A stretch of DNA of 64,000 nucleotides. Origin: Platycnemis pennipes. Taxonomy: Eukaryota > Arthropoda > Insecta > Odonata > Platycnemididae. The stretch lies in assembly GCA_933228895.1 (NCBI GenBank), contig OW121848.1, positions 136,232,615 through 136,296,614 of the forward strand. Direction: 5' to 3'. Numbering within the stretch: position 1 is the first letter of the stretch; each line of letters begins with the position of its first letter. Below the pieces are notes generated by a model, which was not told the DNA's origin, ran no database searches, and saw only the letters and a program-made list of their open reading frames with translations. The translations under genes were made by a program, and so were the position numbers. Positions 20,084 to 31,680 of this stretch are shown here, piece by piece.

Positions 20084-21637
20084 AAATATTGTAATTCGCA
20101 TCCATTTTCCATTTCCAAGTAAAATAAAATTTACGTTCCGGAGAATTTAAGGATAACATAAACAGCATATGAGAATATGGAGCTACCTTGCTGGTTGGCC
20201 AGCTCAACCAGCTTATTCGACCAACTTCAAACATTCTCAACAAAATAATTTAATTTATTCAATACGGTTCTCATGCAATATAACAGGTTTCAGTAGGTTT
20301 TGTTTTGTAGTAACCCACAGTAAAACTGTTGAATCAATGCAGTGTGATGGTCTGACGAATGATCCCCTGTCATCGTCCACCAGTTCAGTTCTTGTATTTT
20401 TAACATTTTACAATGTCTGGGGAAAAATTCATTTTAATTCTTCACAATATTTACTTCGCTACAGATTAAATATACTCCTGCAGGTGTTCCTAAATAATAA
20501 AATTCGTTCTAATCTCATTCATTTCACAGCACAAATCTTTCCCCGGCAAAAGGATCGCGAGTGTAAATATTTCATCTTTCCATCACTAGCGGCAGTGGGT
20601 ACTTCCTGCTACGCTGCTAAGTTCAAATTCTCCCATAAAACGGAACACATTACTGCTCTCTTTCATGTTTTTTAAAGTGTATATGCATGAAATGAGGTAA
20701 AAAGTATTTTATATACACTGATACGTTATGGAAAGGAATTTTTTTTTTTTTTTTAATCTATCGCATTCTCACCCGCATCTAATGCAAACAGCGGGAAAAC
20801 GGAAAAGTCATGATGTAAATACTGGGTTCTACATATGTTGGAGATATAGGAAATTAGATGGGACCAGATAAAAACTTGGTAAATTGCAGTAAAATGTAAA
20901 TTCTGATAATGCAAGTTTGAGGTTTTATTGTTTTACTGCTTTTAGTTTGTGTTAAAAAAGTAATGATGAGTGGGAATGTAATAGTTGGTGAGAAAATAAT
21001 AGCATTGAGAAATAAATGAGGTATTATTAATAATAAATGAATTTTATAATTCACAAAAAGAGAGGGTTCATTGTCAGTCTCTTAGATAATGCTATGGAGT
21101 GTTTTAAGGGGACAGGGAAGAGTTAAAAAAGAGTGGAAAATCAGCATTATGTATTAAGAGGATGACCCCCTTTTTTCCCTTTCAAATTATTTCACACCCC
21201 TCCTGTTCGTGATTGTGGATTTGCTGCTTATTGTAGTCATTTAAGTGAGAGACAATTCTCCAATTTTAAGGTCCTGCTTTTTTTGTAAGGTTTATATCAT
21301 TCAATGTCGAAAATCATCGTGGATGCCTGTTAAATCTTTTTACTTTTGGCTTTAATTTTTCATGCCATGATGCTCATTATCAAGGAACAAAAATCACTTG
21401 TACCATCCACAAAAATATTTTTAATTATGACATGTTTCCACACCTTTTGTCATTGACAAGATAATGATAAAAGACAACAAAAAATATCGTAAATAAAAAT
21501 TTTTGTAATCAGAGTAATTTATGTATATTATATCTTTATTTTACATAATTTCTTGATATTGATTATTCTGTTCCAGGAAATCACATCTGATTTCAATGAC
21601 TTTTAAAAGATGATTAGCCTAAATTATGTAATAAACA

Positions 21638-22205
21638 CAGTAATACCCCTTATTTACACTTTTCTAGGGACTGCTGGAAAAAAGTGTAAATTGCAGGAAA
21701 ATGCAAATAGTGGGAAAATGACAATTTTCAGTTTGACATGCGTACTTTTGTTCTATAGAGTGAAGATAAAAAGAAATAAACTGAAAAAGAGCAATATAGT
21801 CAATTATTTCTTGAGCTATATATATATCTCCTGATTTATTTTTGTACAATATATTAATGCAAAAGATTTTCTGCCGATTGTCCAAATTGAAATCCTTGAT
21901 TCCCAAACTTTTGGTGATGTCCAATGCTTTTTCTTATGACGATATTCACGGTGATATTTGTTGAACTAGCACTTAAAAACCACTTTTAGTATTTCTTCAT
22001 TCCAAGAATTCTTAACATTTTCTGATTTTCAATGGATGTTTGCACTGGCTAGCATGTTTCAGAATGGCAATGCAGTTTTTCATAATGGCATCCATTGTAG
22101 AGATTGGTATTCTTAGATGTTCGCCATATCATCCCAAGTTGCCTCATGAGAATCCACTTGTGCCACATTTTTTATTCAAGCCTCAATTGAAAATATTCTA
22201 TTTCA
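21638..22205 (+). repeat. interspersed repeat starting CAGTAAAACCCC, copy 2
   Basis: This is a diverged direct copy of 19174-19790: it shares CCCTTATTTACACTTTTCTA, TTATTTCTTGAG, CCTGATTTATTTTTGTA, GAGAATCCAC and AATTGAAAATATTCTA. A short third piece lies at 34112-34175, and an inverted end is at 63845-63889. Confidence 0.6.
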
Positions 22206-22839
22206 CTTCTACTTTCATTGCCAAGTGGGATAGATATGAATGGGCCAACTTTAAAATTTCTCAAAATATCAACATATTTCTATTGAAAGTAGATTGCGTG
22301 GCTGGTGTAGCATTCAACAATAAACCGCAGCAATAAATTGTTTAGCCCTGAGCTCTGTCAATGATGATGCCTGTGCACATTTTTCAATGAGTGCAGCTGT
22401 GTGATTTTTTTTCTCGTTATAACTTTCGTAGTGAAATGTGAGCTGTGCAGGGTAGGAAATTTTCTTTGCCTCCCAATAGGGTAAAGTGTGAAGGGCTCCA
22501 TCATCATCCTATGATGCAACCATGAGTGGGGCGGTTGTGGTAATAGGATGACATAAAGAAATGGCATTAAGTTGCTATCATTGACATAATAACATGTGAA
22601 TTGCGGAAGTTTCTCTATCCAGAAATGTTTTTTTTATCTAACTTATCTTCCATTAAATTTCAGTACAATTGTTGGGGACCTTCCATTTCTGCTGTAGAAA
22701 ACCTGAAAAATTTCTAACAAAATTATAAAAAAATTAATACCATGATGACTTAATTTAAAAAGGGTAAAAGTAATTATTAATTTCATGCAAAATGTTTGGA
22801 TTTACAGTTAAATGCCCTAATTCACTATGAAGAGATTGG

Positions 22840-22893
22840 TTTGGCTAGGGTACTGGCCTCCCATCTTGAAGGGTCTGGTTCAAAAGCCGTTTA
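22840..22893 (+). repeat. tRNA-like SINE head, degenerate
   Basis: GATTGGTTTGGCTAGGGTAC, then TGGCCTCCCATC and GGTCTGGTTCAAAAGCC, have the order and spacing of a pol III A box, an anticodon-like stem and a B box. An A-rich run follows directly. It is too diverged for a working tRNA and is better read as a SINE head or tRNA relic. Confidence 0.45.
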
Positions 22894-24144
22894 AAAAAAA
22901 TAATTTCTTTCACATATTAATGAATGAATCATTTTACCAAAATCAGTATATTTATGTTGACATGTTAAGGCTGACTCTCTCAAAGTGTAGGACTTCTAAG
23001 TTAGACTGATGAAATTATTTTTCTGTGACAAATGTAAAATACTTTTTATGATTCTCATTTGATGCCTCTTTAGAGCCATTAGTATTTAATTATATTTTCA
23101 TTTTCATAATGGCTCTTTTACAACCACACGATGCCTTAGGGGCATGTCAATGACATTCTGTAATGTTTCTTTTTATTATTTATTAGGATTGTTATCTTAA
23201 ATTTATGAATGTATAGCATCTTTATGCCTGTAATATATTTAGAACCGTGATGAAGTTGCAAGCCATTATGTATGTGATGGATTTAGTGTTGCTCCACATT
23301 TTAGACAAAATATGGGACTAGTATTTATGTACCTTGATAAGATTAGGCATTCCGTGCACATCTATTCTCAATGAAAAAGCTCAATGAAGCCTGGGGTGTT
23401 GTTGTGAATCAATAGATGCCACTCATTAATCCAATAAGCATATGGAAAATTTTAAGTTTGGGACTAACGTTTCAAAAATATATTCACAAAAAAACTAGTA
23501 ACATGTGTTTTTGTGTTCATGATGCCCCTGCCATGTACCTTATTATTGGGTCTTGACTGGAATGTTGTGAAATGAAATTTTGGGAAATGATTATTAATGC
23601 TTTATTTCCTTTGTGAGAAAATTAATGATGTATTTTTATTGATTTTGGGATACTATCCCTCAGTTTTTCATGAAAATTTGAATTCGGGTATTGCTTCTGT
23701 AAGAAATTGAAGAATTCCTTGGAATAATGAGAGAGAGTGCTAGGTTAGCATAGAGGTGGGTTATGAAAAGTGTTATGTAACAGTTTTGTGTCTTTTCCTT
23801 TAACATTATACCATAATTATTTAATGTCCATCATGATTCATAGCAGAACATTTAAAAAGCAAACTGGGGGAGTGATGTATATTCCCAATTATATATTAGC
23901 TCTACCAGATAATCAAGGTGGTAACATAATAGGGGAATTAGGTACTCATAAATATCAAGGAGCTGAAAAACTTAGAAACTGCGAGCTTGCAAGTTCTGGG
24001 ATATCATTTTGAATGGCTCCTGAAATTTCCTTGGGATGGCTAGTGATTTTTCTACCTTGTGGGTAGTGCATAATTAAGAGGAGTGAAATCTTTGATCAAA
24101 CCTTTTTGGTTCCTTAATTGTTGGAATATGTGAGTTAGAAAGTA

Positions 24145-24831
24145 CAGGTTGACCATCGATTCTCTGGCATTTGCTGGTCCAGAATCACTTTTAATCCGGA
24201 CAAAATTATGATTGGAACTCCATCACCGCCAGGCTTAATTCCATGGCTGCCGATAGATGGCTCAGTGTTTTGATGCTCATTCCATTTGTTTACTTAGTTA
24301 ATTCTTTTATTTATTTCCTAATGACGAGGGTAATTATTGAATGTTGTTACATATATTGCTAATTTTGTACAAACTTTTTTCATTGGTACCAGTATTTCGT
24401 TTAATTATTTAATTTATTTCTAATCTATTTTTAGTATGTGCTGACAAGAGGGGGACCATACCTAAGGTTGCCAACCAATCGGCTTTTGGCCAAACAGTTC
24501 AGTTTACAAATTATTAGTTCGTTCGTGAAACTGAAATGTTTGTGTAATATAATTAGGGATTTATTTTCGCTGATAGCTGTATGCTAAATTACATTGCATA
24601 TGTCTCCTTTTAAATTAAAACTAAATTGCAAAGGTACTTTAATATTACCAATTTTTTCATCTAGTTAAAAATAATATGGGTTTTGTATTGAGAGGGAAGT
24701 ATAATTTACATTCCGTGTTTGTTAATGACACCATAAAAAAGGCAGCAGCCCTAACCATCACTGATGCAGAAAAATCAAACATCTGGCATGGCCTAGGATC
24801 CAAGTAAGACAGAAAATCGATGGTCTACCTG
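24145..24831. mobile_element. pogo/mariner-type MITE with TA target duplication
   Basis: The ends are CAGGTTGACCATCGATTCTC and, inverted, CAGGTAGACCATCGATTTTC. TA lies immediately outside both (24143-24144 and 24832-24833). The internal 690 bases have no intact open frame, though the last 100 bases (with GACACCATAAAAAAGGCAGC) look like transposon-derived coding relics. It ends only about 50 bases before the next large transposon. Confidence 0.75.
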
Positions 24832-26558
24832 TATTTGATTTTATGAGAATTTACCTCTTTAAGTGTGCCGTGTATAACTTAGACATGGGTCATTCCATTT
24901 GACACCCACCGACTCAGGTTTTGATGAAACTTGGCATGATTTATCTTTTCATGTAGATATGATAGACTTGAATGTTTTTCTTCTCTATCTCAACTCGATT
25001 TGGTTTTACAGACATTTAAAGTGTAGGTGAAACTGCAGTTTTTCCATTCCCGAGGACTCCGTGGGCACTTATGCCTCCAGAGGAACAAAATTGTATCCAT
25101 CTTATTTATCACTCAATTGGTATTAAAAATTTGCAGTTTTAATCAAAGAAACAATGAGTATTCCAGAAAAAAATTGAGTTATATTCTCAAAGGTATCATA
25201 AAATCTCAAAACACTTTATTTTCGTAAGATTTAAGAAAATTTCTTGCCCAAAAAATGGTTGTATAAAAAATTAATATATACCGGGGGCAGTGTGTTTGTA
25301 GAGTAAAACTTTTTCTCATAATCCTAAAGGTATTTCCCACCACTTCTGAAAATAAAACTCATGGCTTTTTGTGTGCTTTCAGAGATAAAAAATGTTAAAT
25401 ATAAAAAAATGTGCATTTCACTTTTCTGATAATCAGCATCAGGCCAACCTACAATTAATTAAAAGAAAAAAGCAATAGTTGTCTTAAATATTTTAATCAG
25501 ATTTTCATGATAAATCAGTAAGGAGACTCGTACTGTAGAATTTTTGGAAACACAGGTGCAGTTTGACAACTAAGTATGTAGTTACAAAATGAAGTGAAAC
25601 TAATTTCTAGAGAATTTTAAGTGTTATTTTTCTACTTACCTTCATTGCAGGAGAGCAGTTGACTGGTAACTCTGCAATACATCTCAAAGTATAGGAAATT
25701 AAATGAGTGGGACTTAAGTTTCTGAAATTTATATTAATATATAATAAGTATCAATATGTATAATGTCTCTGTCAAAGAACATATAGTCCACACATTAAAA
25801 TACAGCCTGCTTTGAATCACTAATCAAACTCACTATGCATGATTATAGATGTTTGTTTCAACAGAACTGAAAACAGTCTTTGATTATAGCTTTGTGAGAA
25901 CCTGTTTTCTTTTCTTCTCACTTCACTTCATGTCTTCCTTGTAAATTTGATAACCATTGGTTTACGTATTTTATGTTTTTTTCTGAGAAGTTATACACTC
26001 TTCCTAATCCTGTTGTAGTAGGAGCTTCCACATTACAAATAATTTTGTCAGAGGAGCGGAACAAAGAGAACAGCTTCTTTCTGTTGTGGCCAGTAAAATG
26101 ATGTTTCAGGATAAGGATGTTGATGTTCATAAGGATGCATGAATTTTATTTTCACATCATATTCATCAAGATGTTTTGACATGACTAACCCGAAAAACCA
26201 GCAATTGTCATATAAACAGGCCACATAAGAATTTGTGCCATATTCACTTTACACATTGTCTTTCCTGAGAAACTGTGAACTGAACTGAAAACTGTATGAA
26301 AACTTATTCTCCACATAGCAATGACACTTTTAGACATTGGAATGGAACAATGAAAACTATGTGTACCTTTGCTTCTGACCAATGGATTTCTAGCTGTTGT
26401 CGAATTTGTAATAAATGTTCCTTTGAAAATGTCCAAAGACAGGAATATCCGAATGCCAATTAAAGTAGGAAAATTATATCTCCGAAACAGGTTTTTTTGG
26501 TTGATAAAGGCAACAATCTTCAGACATTTTCATTTAAGGCATTAGAAGCTCACCCTAA

Positions 26559-26908
26559 AGCTACGTTTTCATGTGGCCATTTTAGCGTTGACGCACACTG
26601 TGCCACCAATCAGAAGCAAGCTCGCCAATGCAGCCTGCGTTGCCGTCCAAGTTGGTTATCTTTCATCTTTCAACACAGCCTGCGTTGACGCAGTTGCGTC
26701 AGAGCGAGGAACAACGCATTCTGCCTGTTATTCGTTTGTCATGTGATTCTTTTGCTACGGATAATCACTTACACCTATACCACGATTTACCACCGTCATA
26801 TGTTTTGTTGCGTTGCTGCTGGCGCTGCCGGTGACATGAAAACGGTATTTTCCTGCCACACAACACAGTGGCAACGTAATGCAAAAACGGCCACATGAAA
26901 ATGTAGCC
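26559..26908. mobile_element. Harbinger-type MITE of a second family, TAA target duplication
   Basis: The ends read AGCTACGTTTTCATGTGGCC and inverted GGCTACATTTTCATGTGGCC. TAA flanks both sides (26556-26558 and 26909-26911). The interior is CpG-rich and repeats variants of GCGTTGACGCA and GTTGCGT. It lies inside the 4.0 kb transposon and was therefore inserted after it. Confidence 0.75.
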
Positions 26909-26944
26909 TAATTCATATAAATGTTCTTTTGTTGTAAAATTGTA

Positions 26945-27180
26945 AAAAATGTAAATTGGAGGGGTGGGTGGGGGCCTTCTGGAGCCCCCCTGGCACTTAG
27001 ACCTCTTTAGATCCATTGTGCCAACCCACAATTAACCCGCCCGCCACTCGCAGACAGGGGACAAGAGCACCGCGGTAGAGGTATGGAGGAGGGTCACCCA
27101 TCCAACCTCTGTCCGGGCCCAACATTGCTTAACTTCGGTGATCCCATGGGAACCGGTGTGTCAACGTGGCTAGGCCCTTG
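26945..27180 (-). repeat. 5S-rRNA-derived SINE
   Basis: On the - strand from about 27178 the sequence contains ACACCGGTTCCCATGGGATC, ACCGAAGTTAAGCA, TTGGGCCCGG and TTGGATGGGTGACC. These are the central and internal-promoter blocks of animal 5S rRNA (A box, intermediate element, C box) in the right order. After the C box the sequence departs from 5S and continues as a GC-rich body to about 26945. A 5S head fused to an unrelated body is the design of SINE3-type elements; a simple 5S pseudogene is less likely. Confidence 0.7.
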
Positions 27181-27289
27181 CCCTCTTTTGTTGTAACAAA
27201 GAAGGATAATATCTCCTCTCTGGATTTGCAGATCTCGAAAACCTTTTCAATGGAATTAATTATGTTATCAGGTTTATGTTACAGGATTT

Positions 27290-28153
27290 ATCTAGTGATG
27301 CTTCTTTTTACTGCTCCACCAATTCCATCACATGAATATTTCCCATGACTGATCGCAAAAAAAAATAACCAACTTTTAAATTGAAGTCCATCTGGTGGTG
27401 GCATAGGTTTGAAAAGGTCTTGCAGTTCTTGTACTGTCCAGCACAACCATCACTGAAATAGTGCACACTTGTTACCTGAGGAAATTAGTCCTTTAAAAAG
27501 TCCTGATTATATTTTGTGTTCCAAACACAGAAGCTACATTGTGTTCCAAGTCATCTGAAAAAACACGCATACTTGTTACAACAAGATCTTCTAGTGGCTG
27601 TTTATGAATGTAAATTACCACTGGATGAAGAGATCAGCTGTCTTGAGTCCAGTGATAACCTTGTGCCTCATTTTGTATCATATAAGAATAGTTTTCACTG
27701 AAATCTAGTAAAAAAAAAATGGCTTCATTTGGCTGGAGGTTACTTTTCAGTTCTTTGAGATATTTTGACTGAGATTTGGCTATAAAAGAATCAGAGTTTA
27801 TCAAGACTGTCCAATAGAGTATATATATATGTATTCATCTAGTGTCACAGTTAATTCAACCTGTTGAGTTCTATAAGTTATTACCCATGCACTAATGTTA
27901 TATCATCTTCAGGTTCCCATTCAAATTTAATTTGTAGGTGTTTTTTAAGTTTTTTATTAGATGAACATTCTGTGTAGTATCTTAGCATACGGTCTTTGTT
28001 ATCCTTAGTACAAACCAAGTAATCAGTCAAGTCATTATATGTCTTTTCCATAGAATATGCATGAAGAAGAGATACATTCTGATGATTAGCACAGATGAAC
28101 ACAGCATGTGTTCCTAAAGAGCCTGCCAATACACACCATTTAGGTGGCACCAA
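27290..28153 (-). pseudogene. decayed transposase-like gene of the 4.0 kb element
   Basis: Read leftward across frameshifts and stops: KWCVLAGSLGTHAVFICAN at about 28140-28080, SFIAKSQSKYLKEL, LLDFSENYSY, NEAQGYHW near 27640, then YFSDGCAGQYKN near 27440 and CDGIGG with VKRS near 27310. This set (FIAK.Q..YL, DFSENY, SDG..QYKN, HGK, CDG.GG..KR) recurs in a widespread, poorly described transposon protein family of invertebrates. I know it as an uncharacterised family and cannot place its catalytic residues with certainty, although SDG and DFSENY carry candidate acidic residues. Confidence 0.6.
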
Positions 28154-29934
28154 ACAGAATTTTGAAAACCCAATCTTAATACATGGGTACTCAAATTAAT
28201 GGATGGCTGAATACAGTTCGTTTAATTTTATGGTGTTCACAAGTATTTAAAAGAAGGTTCGAACTTATGCCACTCCTAAGTTGTAATATATTCTTTTCTG
28301 ATGCACTAATTATTTCAATTTTTATGAGATTCACTACCGAGTGTAGTTTGTTTTATGACCCTTGGACCCTCTATGTCTTCTTCTAAACTGCAGTTTACCA
28401 AATGTTGAGATTTGTGATCTTCTCACCCTGTCACTCAATTCAGTTCAGACCTAAATTTAGCTTATTGCTGCTACATTGTTTCATTCCAGATGTAATTGTA
28501 CTCTTAGGTTTTCTTTGTTTCATTCAAACATCTAATGGTGCCATTACTACAAAGAAAATAAAGTGATTCTATACGGGCTGTATTTTTGTATTGATTATAT
28601 TTTCTTTGACAGAGACACTATGCATGTTAATACTTATACATATATTAATACAAATTTCAGAAACTTAAGTCCCACTCATTTAATTTCCTATACTTTGAGA
28701 TGTATTGCAAAGTTACCAGTCAACTGCTCTCCTGCAATGAAAGTAAGTAGAGAAATCACTTAAAATTCTCTAGAAATTAGTTTCACTTAATTTTGTAACT
28801 ATTTAGTAGTCAAACTGGATAAAGTCATATCTACATGAAAAGATAAATCATGCAAGTTTCATCAAAATCTGAGTTGGTGGGTGTCATGGCCTGAATGAAC
28901 TGGTATGGAATGACCCACATGCAGAATCTAATATGTATTGCCATACATTTCAGCATATAAGAGTTCCACATTGTCTACATGTTTCTGTTTTTTTACACCA
29001 GTTTACCTGGTGTTGCAGTGATTTGTGAGGTAATCCTCATGATGAGGTTTATCTGTTGTAACTTAGGTATGTATGATGAGGAATTACTTAATGTATTCAT
29101 CTGAGTTTAAGACGACCTTTTTTTTATTGACATTATTTCAACTGGAAATATCACTTCTCATCTTGGATTCAAATGTGAAGTATGCCCACGTGTTTTAGTG
29201 ATGCTGTACAATGATTATATAAAATATGATTAAGTAATTCATAAGAATGATAATTATATATCGAAGCAAAAAATACATAGTAATAACTATAGTAATATTA
29301 TGTATTACTGTAGAAATAATAATTTTTCTACTAATAGTGATCATCAATAGCCACAGCATTTAAATTTAGCATGTAATACATTATACTTAAACAAGTACAA
29401 ACAAATGCTGTGATCATATAGCGATTTCACTCTTGGCACTTGTATGATTATCAGTAACTAGGTAATTCATGTAGTGAAGGCTGCTTGGGTTCTCTACCAG
29501 GTCAACTTTTCCATCGCTGCCAATGGTTCAATGAACAAGTCGTCATCACTTGTCCATTTAAAACGCCTGCATATGCCGGGAAAGTATCAAATCTTTTTTC
29601 AGTGAATTCATGGTTGATTTTTTAATTATATACTTAACCTTAAAAAAATGACAGATCATGTGAAAATACTAGCATGGCATACAAAATGAGGGGATGTCAT
29701 AGATTCAGGGTCATCTAAGACTCAGGTGAATACAGTAACTCTATATTAAATGATGTGAAATGAACCAACAGAATATACAGTAAGTCCTTACCATGCGAAT
29801 AAGCCTTGTTCCAAGAACAAGTTTGCCAGTTGAATTTTTTTTTAAGTAGAAAAATGTTGAACAAGGCAGCCTACGGCATACAGCACTCTACGTCTATTTC
29901 TGCAATCACTTATAGTGTATTTTCTACCATACCA

Positions 29935-29990
29935 ACCCCATCCTTATACCTTTCCTCCCTGTTTGAGATGCCTTTCAGTGCAACTCCAAA
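29935..29990 (+). repeat. single unit related to the 44480 minisatellite
   Basis: CCCATCCTTATACCTTTCCT, CCCTGTTTGAGATGCC and TTTCAGTG match the repeat unit at 44726-44775 (TCCTTATACATTTCCTCCCT, then CTGAAGCACCTATCAGTG). It is a lone unit 14 kb from the array. Confidence 0.5.
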
Positions 29991-31540
29991 TTTGAAACAC
30001 CAGCTTAGGTTTGAATTGTGCTTCAAACATGAATGTTTGTGTCTTTGAAAGTTCATGTGTCAAATTTTTGTATGTTGAGGAATTACTGTATGAATAGGAA
30101 TTCCAGATGGTTAATTTAAATTAATTGTTACATCAGGTGTGTGAGCTGACCAGGAATCTTTTAGGAAACTTTTACTTTTTCAGCTGTACATAATTCACAG
30201 ACTTCCCTACAGACAATTTTTTGCTTGGAATAATTCTAAAATTTCTCATTTTTTTAGTGTTATACATGACAAATTAGTGATTAACTGGTTTTCTTTATGA
30301 ACATTATATTTTTCCGAATATTTCTCTTACATTTCGTATGATAATCATTATAATTTTCATCTGCTTGCTTCATCTAATTTGCTAATGCTAAGCCCAAATC
30401 GTACTTGTAAAATAATAACAGCATTCTTCTGAATCCTGTTTTCTGTGTGTGTAGTTGAATGGTAAAACCTCATTATTTTTATTTTTTTAGTTTCACATTG
30501 TTTAAGCAATGAGTTGCCTGATTTTTCTGTCTTTTAATAGATTATTAAAAATAGTATTCATTTAAATTTGGAGCTCAAAAACATTTAATTCATTTTTTAT
30601 ACTTTGTTATGAATGTTTAAAAATATTAGTGTATTCAACATTTTCAGTCACAAATTAATGGAAGTGTATTATGCTTGATATAAATAACTTTGTATCATAA
30701 TGTATAGTCAATTATAAAAAACTACTAGGTAAAAGTGGTGAATGTCAGAAGTTAATTAAAGGTAGGAAGAACTAAGTTCCTAACTCAGATTAAAGGAAGT
30801 AGTCTATATCTATGGAAATATTATACCACCATTGGATTACCATTATCCTGTCTTTCATGAGTGGTCAGCTGTGGTATAATATCAGTAATTACTTATCATC
30901 CATTTTCCTTCATCTTACGAAAAAGATTGGCACCCTTTTGCCTTGCCAGAATCGAGCTGATGGCAGCAAACAGTTAATTTTTCCATGCTCTCAATGGAAT
31001 ATGTTCCTAAGAAAGTGGAAGTTTTATTATTCCTTTGAACAAGACAGGCCTTTTAACTTTATTTCACGCTTATTTATCAAGCTCTGTAGCTAGTGTGGTG
31101 GTCATAAAGTTGAAAATCCACAGCAACATGCTTGGAAGTATTATGCAGCAGTTGTAGTGCCTAGCCACTTTCCTGTTTTGAATGTGTTTTTGAAAGGCTT
31201 AGCCTAAAGCCTTGGGGGTTTGAAGAACAGTCCAAGGAACTGAAAAGAATATACCGTGTGATGATGCCTTAAGTAAAGCGGCTACTCCTAATATTTGCTG
31301 CTGTCGCTATAAGACTCAGCCAACATGGAGAATAGCTTTGGTGCTCTAAGACGATGTTACCTGACCAGTAGGACCCATACCAATGTGCAATTGCACATTG
31401 TAGGAAAACAGGTTAAGATAAAAAAAGTTAAATAAGCGTGAAATAAGGCTAAAAGGCCTGTCTTGTTAAAAGGAATCATAAAACGGTCATTTATTTAGGA
31501 AAAATCCCACTCTCTATCCTCATCTTTTAATCTTCTTTTT

Positions 31541-31680
31541 AAGCTTTTAATCTTGCATCCCACACACTATTCTCAGGAAAACCAACTCTCATCAAGGTAC
31601 TAGGAAAATTTAATTTTCCTTGTACCGTGATGAGAGTTGGTTTTCCCGAGGTTAGAGAGTGGATGTAAGATTAAAAGCTT
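31541..31680. repeat. long imperfect palindrome
   Basis: AAGCTTTTAATCTTGCATCC, then CAGGAAAACCAACTCTCATC and GGTAC.AGGAAAATT, is mirrored on the right half, ending ATTAAAAGCTT. The two arms of about 68 bases meet at AAATTTAATTTT. This is a foldback element or inverted duplication; no target duplication is visible. Confidence 0.6.

Larger units (their letters stand above)
24887..28916 (-). mobile_element. 4.0 kb DNA transposon, Sola-like, with ACAT target duplication
   Basis: The ends are GGGTCATTCCAT and inverted ATGGAATGACCC, flanked by ACAT on both sides (24883-24886, 28917-28920). The inverted homology is long: the right arm (about 28590-28916) matches 24887-24995 and then 25555-25780, so the left arm carries about 550 extra bases. 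Inside, on the - strand, is a decayed coding region with a recognisable transposon protein. A 4-bp duplication and long ends are compatible with Sola-type elements; that class call is inference. Two later insertions sit inside it. Confidence 0.75.

Noticed and set aside
20169..20675. 168-codon open frame on the + strand
   Set aside because: It is the longest frame without a known source, but its composition is that of AT-rich random sequence. I see no domain, no splice context and no match to any repeat in the window, so it is not called as a gene.
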